Part shown: positions 1 to 9,094 of the stretch, in pieces
Layout: every line of letters starts with the position of its first letter
Numbering within the stretch: position 1 is the stretch's first letter
Position numbers and translations under genes: made by a program
Assembly (NCBI RefSeq): GCF_019565455.1
Contig: NZ_CP067377.1
Span: forward strand, 310,001 to 374,000
From: Flavobacterium oreochromis
GTDB taxonomy: Bacteria > Bacteroidota > Bacteroidia > Flavobacteriales > Flavobacteriaceae
Length of the DNA stretch: 64,000 bases
Direction: 5' to 3'
Notes under the pieces: model-generated
The model's input: only the letters and a program-made list of their open reading frames with translations
Database searches by the model: none
Told to the model about the DNA's origin: nothing

Positions 1-38
1 AAAAATACAAACTAAACTTAAGTCGATAAAAATTTATT

Positions 39-410
39 TTAAGCTTTACGATATGTGTTTGTCAATTTTAATGCAACAGTATCACTAAACTTTGTTGTAT
101 TTTTTACCTTTATTTCGGAATCTAAATCTCCTGATAGATCTAATTCTAAAACGAGTTCAGGATTTATTTCTGGATTAATGATAGCCATAAATTTAACATT
201 TGAAGAGCTTATCATTCGCAATTCAGTATCTAAAATTTTCTCTAAAAGTTCTTTAATGATTTGCATCATACAAACTCCTGGAGTTACTGGATTTCCTGGA
301 AAATGTCCTTTAAAAATAGCATGAAGTGGGTTTAAAATCACTTTTACTAGATACTTATTGTCTGCTAATTGATCTAACTGATTAACACTATAAAAATCGT
401 TTAAAAGCAT
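39..410 (-). CDS. FabZ-like 3-hydroxyacyl-ACP dehydratase (hotdog fold)
   Basis: A 123-residue single hotdog-domain protein. Residues 30-45 carry the FabZ/FabA-type motif GHFPGNPVTPG, with His36 in the position of the catalytic His. This suggests dehydration of 3-hydroxyacyl-ACP to enoyl-ACP during polyene assembly; a thioesterase-like role cannot be excluded from the fold alone. The start lies 3 nt after the stop of the outer-membrane protein gene upstream, so it is cotranscribed with the pigment genes. It is the last gene of the cluster visible here, and the operon probably continues to the left of the window. Confidence 0.85.
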   Translation of the reverse strand: MLLNDFYSVNQLDQLADNKYLVKVILNPLHAIFKGHFPGNPVTPGVCMMQIIKELLEKILDTELRMISSSNVKFMAIINPEINPELVLELDLSGDLDSEIKVKNTTKFSDTVALKLTNTYRKA

Positions 411-413
411 TTA

Positions 414-1085
414 TTATTTTATATCAAATTTATAATAGGCTCCAAAAGAGAAAAGTGCATTTGTATGATTTTCAGTTTTTGAATAGCTAGAGTTTCCTGA
501 GTATGAATAATGTGTTGTTTGAAGAACAGGAGCTACTCCTACTTTAAATCTAGCTTCTACACCAAAATTTTTGGTAATATCATACCCCGCACCTAAAGAA
601 AGTGTTAAATCTACATCATTTTCAACTTTAAAGTTTTTACTTGTAATGAAATCTAATCCAGGACCTACATGTACGTTAAACTTTTTAAAATTAAATTTAT
701 TTATAACTTGAGCTCCAAGATAAGAAACTTTTAAATCTCCGTATTCTACCGCGTTAGTAAAAGGATTATAAAATAATTTTGCTCTAGTTCCTTGTGCTGA
801 ATAGTTAAGCTCTGGCTGTAAAGTATAAAGTTTATTAAATTTTAATGCACCTGCAAGACCTACATAAAAGTTTGTTGTTGAGGAGAAAAGATTCTCACTT
901 TGAATTTTAACAGCTTGTCCAGCAGCATTGTAATCATATGTATATTGATAATCTGGTTCTCCATTTGTAAAACGTGATACATTTAATCCTCCACGTACGA
1001 TAGGATTGAAAGTTACTTGGGCTTGAACGCCACTTACGCCTGCTAAAAATAAAGCTAATGCTACAAATATTCTTTTCATATTCAT
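414..1085 (-). CDS. Outer-membrane beta-barrel protein, PorT-like
   Basis: A 223-residue protein with a clear N-terminal signal peptide (about residues 1-22, ending in VQAQ) and alternating hydrophobic beta strands throughout, ending in the aromatic-rich strand FSFGAYYKFDIK typical of small Bacteroidetes outer-membrane barrels. The start codon overlaps the stop of the preceding lipoprotein gene (TAATG), which indicates translational coupling. Within the pigment operon it may help place or retain the pigment in the outer membrane; that role is inferred from position only. Confidence 0.7.
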   Translation of the reverse strand: MNMKRIFVALALFLAGVSGVQAQVTFNPIVRGGLNVSRFTNGEPDYQYTYDYNAAGQAVKIQSENLFSSTTNFYVGLAGALKFNKLYTLQPELNYSAQGTRAKLFYNPFTNAVEYGDLKVSYLGAQVINKFNFKKFNVHVGPGLDFITSKNFKVENDVDLTLSLGAGYDITKNFGVEARFKVGVAPVLQTTHYSYSGNSSYSKTENHTNALFSFGAYYKFDIK

Positions 1086-1717
1086 TATTTAATTATTTGT
1101 TTTAATTTTATATTTATATTTAAATTATAGTGTTCTAAAAAAATTTGTTCAGCAAAATTAGTAATTTTAGATTCAAAAGTTATTGCAAATTTTGCCTTCC
1201 TCTTAGAGGATTGTATTATTTTAATTAATTGATTTGTATCATTTTTAAAATAGAAATAATTTTTTACTGCCTCTTCATCAACTTCTAAAACCTTTACCTC
1301 AGCATTCTTTCTTTCTATTTTAGCTATATATTTTTCTTGAATCAATAATTTAAGATCATTAGCTAATATTTTTAATATAATTTTTTTATTTAGATCTTCT
1401 ACTACATAATTAACTTTTGTGTTATGTTGATTAATAGTAAAATCTATTAATTTATTTCCAAAATCAGTAGTCATGACTACTCTATGAGTGTTTTCTGTTA
1501 TCTTTTTAACTACTAACAATCCACTTAAATCATGTCCATAGACCTCTATTTGGGCTTTGTACACATAATCCAAATCAGGATTAGCAAAATATGGATTTAC
1601 AACTATTTGTTCGTTTAATTGTACTTTCCCATCTGAAAGAGGCTCATATAGCTTACAACTTTGAAAAAAAAGGGTTAGCACACTAATTATCAAAAACTTC
1701 GTCACTAAACTTTGCAT
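1085..1717 (-). CDS. Lipoprotein of the pigment-export set
   Basis: A 210-residue protein beginning with a signal sequence and lipobox (LTLFFQSC, Cys21), so it is a predicted lipoprotein. No catalytic motif is visible. It overlaps the upstream LolA-like gene by 35 nt in another frame. In aryl-polyene clusters a lipoprotein of about 200 residues (often DUF3261) is found beside a LolA homologue and is thought to take part in moving the lipid-like pigment to the outer membrane. Membership in that family is inferred from size, signal and neighbours, not from a recognised motif. Confidence 0.6.
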   Translation of the reverse strand: MQSLVTKFLIISVLTLFFQSCKLYEPLSDGKVQLNEQIVVNPYFANPDLDYVYKAQIEVYGHDLSGLLVVKKITENTHRVVMTTDFGNKLIDFTINQHNTKVNYVVEDLNKKIILKILANDLKLLIQEKYIAKIERKNAEVKVLEVDEEAVKNYFYFKNDTNQLIKIIQSSKRKAKFAITFESKITNFAEQIFLEHYNLNINIKLKQIIK

Positions 1718-2306
1718 TCACTTGCTTGTTTTTAAATATTATCTTTGTAAAATCTTCAGAAGGTTCTATCAATTTTACTTGAGAAACACTTGGATCTTCT
1801 TTCTCAAATGTTAATTCAATTTGCTTGATGTACTTTTTTACTTGATTTGTTTTTGATACTAATTTTACTACGTAAGCGTCTTTTGTTTTAAAGTAAGAAA
1901 TTATAAATTCTTTATCATCAAACATATTTCCACTTATACTACCAATAATCATTTTATTAATTTTCTCAAACAGTTTCCCATCAACTGTACTCTTTTTACC
2001 TTGATCGTTTATAAAAACCTTATTGTTTTTAAAAACAATACTATACTGGTATGGTTTATTATATTGCCAATTTAATAGATTAGACAACTTAAAATACATC
2101 TTCCCTGTACTTTCAATATCTTTTGACAAAAAATCTAAATGTTTATATTGTACAAAATCTGTTTTTATTGTTTTAATATTTTTATTTTCTTTTTCTACTA
2201 AACTCTTAAAATTTACAACTTCTGAATCTGTCATTCTTTGTTCTTGCGCCCAAGAGAGCTGAAAGAACAAGCAAGCTAATACTAGTAGTATATTTTCTTT
2301 TATCAT
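1683..2306 (-). CDS. LolA-like outer-membrane lipoprotein carrier
   Basis: A 207-residue periplasmic protein with a signal peptide (residues 1-20, LSWAQ). The body has the LolA half-barrel pattern: an early segment IKTDFVQYKHL, then GKMYFKLSNLLNWQYNKPY, matching the LolA signature around the Trp-x-Tyr-xxP segment. LolA relatives in aryl-polyene and flexirubin clusters probably carry the hydrophobic pigment across the periplasm rather than lipoproteins. The gene overlaps the following lipoprotein gene, so the two are made together. Confidence 0.8.
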   Translation of the reverse strand: MIKENILLVLACLFFQLSWAQEQRMTDSEVVNFKSLVEKENKNIKTIKTDFVQYKHLDFLSKDIESTGKMYFKLSNLLNWQYNKPYQYSIVFKNNKVFINDQGKKSTVDGKLFEKINKMIIGSISGNMFDDKEFIISYFKTKDAYVVKLVSKTNQVKKYIKQIELTFEKEDPSVSQVKLIEPSEDFTKIIFKNKQVNAKFSDEVFDN

Positions 2307-2321
2307 TATACTTTTTTATAA

Positions 2322-3067
2322 TTATTGCTTTTGAAATTCCTCTATAGTAAGGGTTACATATTCATTTTGCTTCAACAATAACAACAATCGTGCCAAAATA
2401 TTTATAGTTTTTTGTGAAATATCGTGAAGTAATATAATTTTCCCTTTTGTTAATTTAGAAGTAATCCTATCAAAAATTAAATTTTCGTCTTCTATAACGG
2501 TATCCAAAGAGCGAATACTCCATCCTATAACTTGATATTTTTTCTCACGAACTGCTCCTGCTATATGCGGGTTAGTAACGCCAAAAGGAGGTCTAAAAAT
2601 TTATTTTTTTTTTGGGTAATTCTTTCTAGTAGTTGATCAGTCTTACTAAACTCTTCTAATAATTTTTTCTTTCCCCAAAAACCTGTTTGATTTGAATGTG
2701 AATAGGTATGATTTGCTATTAAATGTCCTTCTGCTACAATTCTTTCTGCTATTTCTGGATATTGTTCTAATTGTTTGCCAATACAAAAAAAAGTAGCTTT
2801 CATTTGATATTGTTTCAATAGATCTAGTACTTGGGGAGTAAATTCTGTCGGTCCATCATCAAAAGTTAGCGCTATTGCTTTTTCATTCGTTCCGAAATTA
2901 TTGATAATTGGCATAAAATATTTCAATCGTACATCAAACACCCCCCAAGTAGTAACCCCAAGGTGTATTAGTAGTAAAATAATATAAGCCCACCATGATA
3001 ATTGCCAATATATGAATAGTGACATTAAAAGAAAGAATAAAAAGCTAATATATTTATGTTTTAACAT
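2322..3067 (-). CDS. Polysaccharide deacetylase (NodB family), frameshifted
   Basis: About 248 residues once a single base is restored. The N-terminal part has two membrane segments (about 6-22 and 26-44), then the NodB motif TFDDGP (metal-binding Asp at about 70-71) and the HxxxH motif (ANHTYSH). The frame breaks in the T-run complementary to 2595-2599; adding one T yields FFRPPFG, the third conserved NodB motif, and joins smoothly to the C-terminal part with LLHD. Such deacetylases recur in flexirubin clusters but their substrate there is unknown. It overlaps the end of the upstream ketosynthase-like gene by 7 nt. Confidence 0.85.
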
Positions 3068-4120
3068 TGTGAAAGTAGTAATAAACTATGATCTCTTCCT
3101 TGATATTGATTATATAATAACACTCGTTTGAAGGACGTAGGTTTTATATCATTCCATTGAATAATTTCAGGAACAAATTGTTTTTTAATTAATTGAGAGG
3201 CTATCCATAAACCAAAAGCTGAGGCTGTATTGTATTCACCTGATACATTTTTGTAATACAACTGTGATGTAGAGTAGAATAAAGAAGCTATGTTATCATA
3301 AAACCTATCATAATTTACATCACCATTATATCCTAAAATTACAATATCAATAGCATCTAAAGTTAATTTTTGTTGTAAAATAAATTCGTTCACAAAATCT
3401 TGAACTTTTTCTTCATCTAAGGTGTTTTGTATCGTTATAGCTTCTAACCTTGCATAGGTTGACTTTTTGTATTCATTTGAAAGGGTAAAAAAGAAGCTCC
3501 TTCACTAAAAACAACACCGCTTGTTTTTGATTTCTTTATTAAAAAGGGTTTTTCTTCTTCTTTTTTATGATATTTACTAGCTTAAAGAGATCTAATGTAT
3601 GAGATGAGGTTTCATCTACTCCTCCCACTAGAACAGACTGTGCTTCTCCTGTTTCAATTTGCATTTTTCCATCTAATAGAGCCGTTTCAAACGATATTGC
3701 CCCATTAACATAAGTAAAATTATAACTTTTGCATTGTAACCCTAAAGCTATTTGCCCCGCCACTGTGTTGTGGGTAGATTGAATAAATGAGGTTGGTGTT
3801 AAGAATTGTTCTTGATTATCAATAATTGCTTTTAAGAATTTTTCGGAATCTTCTATACATCCCATACCTGTTCCTGTAATAATTGCGTCAGGACAAGTAA
3901 CTTCTGCCTCTTCTAGAGCTTTATTAGAAGCATAAATTCCCATTTTTACTCCTTTTGCCATCCTTCTAATCATTGCAGGAGGGATCATTTCTTTATAGGA
4001 GGGCTGGACTGCAAATAACACATTTTGATTTTCATCAATTGCTATTTCAGTTAAAAAGTTGCCTTCATATGTTTTTTGGGCTGAAACACTTCCTATACCA
4101 TTTATATAACAGGTTTTCAT
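3061..4120 (-). CDS. Ketosynthase-like chain-length-factor partner lacking Cys, frameshifted
   Basis: With two homopolymer bases restored (runs at 3561-3566 and 3487-3492) this is a 353-residue thiolase-fold protein. The nucleophile region reads NFTYVNGAISFETAL with no Cys, and the usual GHTLGA His motif is replaced by SGEYNTASAFG. It therefore cannot be a condensing enzyme itself and resembles the chain-length-factor-like subunits (ApeC type) that pair with an active ketosynthase in aryl-polyene synthesis. The active FabF-type enzyme ends 4 nt upstream, its most likely heterodimer partner. Confidence 0.8.
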
Positions 4121-4124
4121 TTCG

Positions 4125-5318
4125 TTATTTTTTTGAAAAAATCAGGGTTGAACAATTTCCTCCAAAACCAAATGAGTTTGATAAAACATAATTAATTTCT
4201 TTGTCTTTTAATTCCGTTTGAGGAATTAAATCAAATTCTTTCATTGGGGTTTTAAAATTTAAATTTGGGAATACTTTATTTTTTTGAAGGGCAAGAATGC
4301 TATATACAGCTTCAATAGCTGCTGCTGCTGCTAATGTATGTCCTGTAAAAGCTTTAGTAGAACTAAATTCTGGTATATGATATCCTTCAAAAGCTCTTAT
4401 TATTGCTCTACCTTCTGATAAATCATTATTAGGAGTGGCTGTACCATGTACGTTTATATAGTCAATCTTATCTGGTTGAATGTCTGCTATTTTAAACGCT
4501 TTTTGCATGGCTAAAAAAGCCCCTTCTCCATTTTCAGAAGAAGCGGTTTGGTGATAAGCATCATTCGCATTACCAAATCCTGTTAGATAAGCTAGAACTT
4601 GCTTACCTGTTTTTTCTATTAATTTATCTGATTCTAAGACAATAAAAGCTGCTGCTTCTCCTAAGTTTAATCCTTTTCGTTGATCATCAAAAGGAGTATT
4701 ATAGGTATCAGAAAGGATCATAAGTGTTTTAAAACCATTTATTGTAAATTTTGACATAGCATCTGTACCTCCTACAATAACACGATCTAATTGACCTGAC
4801 GCAATCATACGAGCTCCTAACATGATAGCATTTGCTGCTGACGAACAAGCTGTACTTACAGTAGAAACAAATCCTTTTAGTCCAATATAATCTGCTATTT
4901 TATGAGTTGAATGCCCTGCATCATGTGCTTTTATATACTGCCACAATGCTGGATTTTCAAAATATTCATAATAATATCTTTCAGTCATATCCATACCTCC
5001 TACGCTAGTTGCTGAAATAAGACCAGTTTTGTACGCATTAACATCTAAAATATTTGCGTTTTGAATTGCTTCTTTAGCAGCGTAAGCACCTAGCATGGCT
5101 GTACGAGAAAAATTATTATCTTCAGGCAAGCCTAACATTTTAGATAATTGTTCATTGCTCAATTTTATTTCACCTACTTTGATCACTTCTTTATGAAAAG
5201 TATCAAAATTTTCAATTTGAGAAATCCCTGTTTTTTTATTTAAAAGTGCTTGATAATTTTCTTCTACGGTATTTCCTATAGAAGAGATTATCCCCATACC
5301 TGTTATAGCAATTTTCAT
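4125..5318 (-). CDS. Beta-ketoacyl-ACP synthase (FabF type)
   Basis: A 397-residue condensing enzyme with all catalytic parts: VSTACSSA with Cys158, NVHGTATPNND (first His) and STKAFTGHTLAAAAA (second His), and the C-terminal NSFGFGGN. It extends the growing polyene on ACP by decarboxylative Claisen condensation with malonyl-ACP. It sits directly before the Cys-less partner gene. Upstream, between it and the ACP gene, lies a terminator-like hairpin, so its expression may be partly separate from the earlier genes. Confidence 0.92.
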   Translation of the reverse strand: MKIAITGMGIISSIGNTVEENYQALLNKKTGISQIENFDTFHKEVIKVGEIKLSNEQLSKMLGLPEDNNFSRTAMLGAYAAKEAIQNANILDVNAYKTGLISATSVGGMDMTERYYYEYFENPALWQYIKAHDAGHSTHKIADYIGLKGFVSTVSTACSSAANAIMLGARMIASGQLDRVIVGGTDAMSKFTINGFKTLMILSDTYNTPFDDQRKGLNLGEAAAFIVLESDKLIEKTGKQVLAYLTGFGNANDAYHQTASSENGEGAFLAMQKAFKIADIQPDKIDYINVHGTATPNNDLSEGRAIIRAFEGYHIPEFSSTKAFTGHTLAAAAAIEAVYSILALQKNKVFPNLNFKTPMKEFDLIPQTELKDKEINYVLSNSFGFGGNCSTLIFSKK

Positions 5319-5355
5319 TTAAACAAAAGTTATTATGATTGATTAAAAAGAAGCT

Positions 5356-5390
5356 TAAAAAAGGCTGTTCAAAACGAATTCAAACAGCCT
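5356..5390 (-). terminator. Intra-cluster hairpin with U-run (terminator or attenuator)
   Basis: On the minus strand AGGCTGTT pairs with AACAGCCT across a 13-nt loop and is followed by a run of T. It lies right after the ACP stop and before the next ketosynthase start. It could end the upstream transcript or lower the dose of the four to five genes that follow. Confidence 0.65.
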
Positions 5391-5396
5391 AAGAAA

Positions 5397-5654
5397 TTAT
5401 TTTGTTCTATTCTTTGCAATAAATTCGGCCATTGTTTCTACTGAAGCAAAAATAGTTTTACCTTCTTTAGGATCTGTCAATTTTATCCCATATTCTTTAT
5501 CTAGCAAAACAATTAATTCTAATGCGTCAATTGAATCTAGACCTAAACCATCTCCGAATAAAGGATCGTTATCTTGAATATCTTCTATCGCTATATCTTC
5601 TAAGTTTAATACTTCAATAATCTTAGCTTTTAGTTCTCCTTTTAATGCTTCCAT
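5397..5654 (-). CDS. Acyl carrier protein
   Basis: An 85-residue acidic helical protein with the phosphopantetheine attachment motif LGLDSIDALE, Ser41. It carries intermediates for the ketosynthases on both sides. It lies 2 nt downstream of the half-ketosynthase gene. A second, different ACP is encoded at 15081-15329, so the pathway probably uses separate carriers for separate chains. Confidence 0.93.
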   Translation of the reverse strand: MEALKGELKAKIIEVLNLEDIAIEDIQDNDPLFGDGLGLDSIDALELIVLLDKEYGIKLTDPKEGKTIFASVETMAEFIAKNRTK

Positions 5655-5655
5655 T

Positions 5656-6270
5656 TTAATTAAAAATTTGATTTATATTCTCAATTTGGTGCGCAACACC
5701 TTTGTTATTTTTATCAACTAAATAAACTACTGCTTTGTAGTTTTCCTGAAATAATTCTACCCATCCACAGAGTACTTTATCTGCTTTTCCTGTTTTTATG
5801 AGTTGTTCTGCATATGTGTACATAAATGATGCTTGAAATTGATCAAAAACAAAAAAAGCATTTTCTGAATTTAGTTTATGTTTAATACTTATCTCTCCTA
5901 TACATATATTAGGTAAAGTATAAACAAAAACAGCTGGACTAGGAAAATATTTTTCTTGATCCATAATAGATGCTTGATATTTAACATCTGTATCTAAGCT
6001 TGCTGATTGATTTGCAAAAACAATAGCGATATTAGTTTGTTCATCATTTTCAAGTTTGTTTCCTAAAATCATTTCAGATGCGAGAAAAGCTAACTTACTT
6101 AAATTATCCATTTTAAAAAATTTAGGATAATTTACTTCATATTTTTTATAGATTTTTTTTGCAAATTCTACAAACGAGCTTTGATCGTTAATCATTAGGG
6201 TTTGTCCGTTTACAACCAATGCTTCTGATGTAATCGTACAAACTTCATTTATGTATAATTTAGACTCCAA
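5656..6270 (-). CDS. Half-length ketosynthase-like protein
   Basis: A 204-residue protein that resembles only the N-terminal half of a beta-ketoacyl synthase. At the position of the nucleophile it reads FFVFDQFQASFMYTY, with no Cys. It is not a frameshift product: the ACP follows 2 nt after its stop and there is no room for a C-terminal half. The family recurs in flexirubin-type clusters as a short 3-oxoacyl-ACP synthase-like protein. A structural or gatekeeping partner of a complete ketosynthase is the most reasonable guess. Confidence 0.7.
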   Translation of the reverse strand: MESKLYINEVCTITSEALVVNGQTLMINDQSSFVEFAKKIYKKYEVNYPKFFKMDNLSKLAFLASEMILGNKLENDEQTNIAIVFANQSASLDTDVKYQASIMDQEKYFPSPAVFVYTLPNICIGEISIKHKLNSENAFFVFDQFQASFMYTYAEQLIKTGKADKVLCGWVELFQENYKAVVYLVDKNNKGVAHQIENINQIFN

Positions 6271-6272
6271 AA

Positions 6273-7388
6273 TTACTTTATTTTTTTAAAAACTACAGCG
6301 GTATTACATCCACCAAAACCTGATGCTGTTTTTAATATGATATCAACAGGCATCTCTAATGGCTCACTAATAATATTAATAGGCTGACTTACACCACACG
6401 TTTCGTATCCTTTTGAAACTATTAATATATTATGTTTAGCGCTTTCAAGAGTCATTACTGTTTCTAATAGTCCTGAAGCTCCTAATGTATGACCATAATA
6501 TCCTTTTAAGCTATTTATAGGTTTATTTTGCAAACCTAGTCGATTAAACGCAATTGCTTCCATTTCATCATTGTAAGGGGTTGCTGTTCCATGAGCAGAA
6601 ATAAGATCTACAGAACTATTTATAATAGCTGCTTCTTTTAATGCAGACGCTATACTTCTATAAAGTCCTTCTCCTGTACGAGAAGGTCCTGATATATGAT
6701 TGGCATCGTTTATAGCTCCTTCTCCTAGTACTTCAAAATCATTTGTTTGTACTTCTTCTTTTAAAGAGGTCATATAAACTGCTGCTGCTGCTTCTCCTAA
6801 TGTTACACCTGTTCTATGAGCATCATATGGTTTACATGGCAGATCGCTCATTGCTTGAAAGGAATTAAATCCTGATAACACAAATTCAGTAACTTCATCT
6901 GCTGCTACTATATATGCGTTGTCATATAAGCCTCCTTGTATAAGGCGTTTTGCGACGGAAATAGCTAATATTCCAGAAACACAAGCATTAGAAACAACTA
7001 TAGGTTCTGTTTGAAAACCAAAAAAATCAGCTGTTTTTTTCGCCAAAGTACTCAAAAAAGCATTACTAATATTATTTAAAGGGTCTTTTAATTGAATAAT
7101 ATCTCCTTTTGTTGTAGAAAAAATCAAAGCGGTTTTTTCTGTTATTTTATTTACGTCTAAAATGGGTTGTAATACTTGAATCAAGATACGTTCAATTTTA
7201 GAAGTGACTTCTATTGTCTGATCCACAAAGTGATCTGGTATAATGGCTGCGTAGAAACCTTTTAACATTCCAAATTTAGAATGTTTTTTTATACCAGATT
7301 GGCCAGACTGTATAGCTAACCAATTTTTAGCGACGGAATTACCTAAGGGGGTAATGCAATTGGTTCTTGTTATATAACAACGTTTCAT
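6273..7388 (-). CDS. Beta-ketoacyl-ACP synthase
   Basis: A 371-residue condensing enzyme: nucleophile motif VSNACVSG with Cys136, first His in SAHGTATPYND, second His in GYYGHTLGASG, and glycine-rich end ASGFGGCN. It is shorter than FabF (about 410) and more divergent, in line with specialised secondary-metabolite ketosynthases. It is followed by the half-ketosynthase gene with a 2-nt gap, which suggests these two may pair. Confidence 0.9.
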   Translation of the reverse strand: MKRCYITRTNCITPLGNSVAKNWLAIQSGQSGIKKHSKFGMLKGFYAAIIPDHFVDQTIEVTSKIERILIQVLQPILDVNKITEKTALIFSTTKGDIIQLKDPLNNISNAFLSTLAKKTADFFGFQTEPIVVSNACVSGILAISVAKRLIQGGLYDNAYIVAADEVTEFVLSGFNSFQAMSDLPCKPYDAHRTGVTLGEAAAAVYMTSLKEEVQTNDFEVLGEGAINDANHISGPSRTGEGLYRSIASALKEAAIINSSVDLISAHGTATPYNDEMEAIAFNRLGLQNKPINSLKGYYGHTLGASGLLETVMTLESAKHNILIVSKGYETCGVSQPINIISEPLEMPVDIILKTASGFGGCNTAVVFKKIK

Positions 7389-7389
7389 T

Positions 7390-7845
7390 TTATTCTATTA
7401 AACCACATTTTCGTTTCCAATCCTCAAAAAAAGAAGGAAGACTTAATGATAAATCTCCATTAGTATCAAGAAAAACTTGTACTGTTTCTCCTGTACAAAC
7501 GATAGTATTATTGTTATCAAAAATTTTATATCTAAAAATCATTTTGGCTGCTGGGGTATCAACAAAGGTTGTTTCTATTCTAGCCACATCTCCGTATCGT
7601 AATGATAATTTATGTTCACATGATGATTTTACGATAGGTGTTGTGTAACCATTAGCTTGAACATCTAAATAAGAAATTCCATGCTGACGACCGAAGGCTT
7701 CTCTTCCATCCTCAAAATAAGTAATATAATATCCGTGCCAGACGATTCCTAATGGATCTGTCTCATTAAATCGAATCCGTATATCATGAGCTACGGTTAG
7801 CTCTGAAATTTCTTTACACAGCTCTTTTCTTTTTATCATAAACAA
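7390..7845 (-). CDS. Acyl-CoA/ACP thioesterase, 4HBT hotdog family
   Basis: A 151-residue hotdog protein with the 4-hydroxybenzoyl-CoA thioesterase pattern RFNETDPLGIVWHGYYITYFEDGRE, with Asp30 at the usual catalytic position and the following aromatic-His segment. It probably releases an acyl chain from ACP or CoA. Its start overlaps the end of the ABC permease gene by about 30 nt, so it is translated from the same message. Confidence 0.85.
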   Translation of the reverse strand: MFMIKRKELCKEISELTVAHDIRIRFNETDPLGIVWHGYYITYFEDGREAFGRQHGISYLDVQANGYTTPIVKSSCEHKLSLRYGDVARIETTFVDTPAAKMIFRYKIFDNNNTIVCTGETVQVFLDTNGDLSLSLPSFFEDWKRKCGLIE

Positions 7846-9094
7846 TAGCTATCGTAATAGTTAAAACAAAAAATAATACCAAAAGAATTAAATTAGGTAG
7901 AATAGACCATAATCCTGTATTTCTCAAAAGCACATCATAAAAAGCATTTAATCCCCAATTCATAGGTGAAATATAGGACACATATTGCATTATTTTAGGC
8001 ATAGCAAAAACTGGAACCCAAACACCTCCTATAGCTGCTAAAATAACTACTGAAGTAGCTCCAAATGGTGCTGACTGTTCTTGTGTAGTAGCAATAGTTC
8101 CGAGTAAAATTCCAAATCCTATTGCTGCTAAACCTGCAGAAATCGCAACGAGATTCATTAATAAGAAACGACCACTTATATCTAATTGAGGTAATCCTAA
8201 ATAAGGAAATATATATAGACCTACAAGCATCATCAACCAAAATTGAATAATGCAAATAATTAAATAAGTAATAGTTTTTCCTAATATAACGGTACTATAG
8301 GAAACTGGATTTGTAATTAATCTTATAAATGTTCCTTGATTTTTTTCTTTTACTATATTGATTGATAAAGGAACTACTATGAAAAATATTGCAAACAATG
8401 TCCAAGCAGGAACATTATGTTGTACGGAATTAGGAATTAATTCTTTGTTATTTATTCTTGGGATTATTTCTTTGTATGTAATAAAGCTTTTTTGTTGAAA
8501 GATAGTTTGATCATTTTCTCCCATTTGTTCTTGAAAAGAAGCATAAATGGTTTGATTTTCAATAGTTGCTACCATTTTATCAATGGCATTTTTTATACTA
8601 TTTTTGAAACTTAATTGTGAAGCAGGATCAAAATATAATTTAATTTCTTTTGAATTAATATTTTTTTGATTTTGTATATCTGATTCCTCTGCTACTCCAA
8701 AACTATTGAGTATTTTTTCTACATTCTGCTTTACCTTAGCTTGTAAATCTTTACTTAGGTTTTTTGGGACTACTATTGCTAATTGATATTTTCCTTGAAA
8801 AACTAGTTCCTTAGCTTTTTCTTCATTTAATTGATGCCCTTCTCTTTGAGTTATTACTTCTAAAACGCCATTTTTGCCTAAACTTTTAATTATAGTTTTA
8901 GCGATAGTTCCATGATCTGAATCTACTAATAAGATAGGAATTTTAGCATCTGAAACAGTTTTAAATGCCTCATTTTGAATGAGTGTAATCGTAACAATTA
9001 ATACTAAAGGCATTACAAATAAGATTACTAAACCGCCAAAATCACGTTTTAGTAAAATTATTTCTTTGTATATAGACATCCAAAGTTTATGCAT
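7814..9094 (-). CDS. ABC-2 type transporter permease
   Basis: A 426-residue permease: one N-terminal membrane segment (about 20-42), a long extracytoplasmic domain (about 45-225), then about five membrane helices to the C terminus, which is the ABC-2 (YhfE/YhgE-like) half-exporter layout. With the ATPase that overlaps its start it would form an exporter. Position in the cluster suggests it moves the pigment or a precursor out of the inner membrane. Confidence 0.88.
   Translation of the reverse strand: MHKLWMSIYKEIILLKRDFGGLVILFVMPLVLIVTITLIQNEAFKTVSDAKIPILLVDSDHGTIAKTIIKSLGKNGVLEVITQREGHQLNEEKAKELVFQGKYQLAIVVPKNLSKDLQAKVKQNVEKILNSFGVAEESDIQNQKNINSKEIKLYFDPASQLSFKNSIKNAIDKMVATIENQTIYASFQEQMGENDQTIFQQKSFITYKEIIPRINNKELIPNSVQHNVPAWTLFAIFFIVVPLSINIVKEKNQGTFIRLITNPVSYSTVILGKTITYLIICIIQFWLMMLVGLYIFPYLGLPQLDISGRFLLMNLVAISAGLAAIGFGILLGTIATTQEQSAPFGATSVVILAAIGGVWVPVFAMPKIMQYVSYISPMNWGLNAFYDVLLRNTGLWSILPNLILLVLFFVLTITIAIVYDKKKRAV

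Noticed and set aside
5656..6270. Half ketosynthase as a frameshift fragment
   Set aside because: The ACP starts 2 nt after its stop, leaving no place for a C-terminal half; the short form appears genuine.
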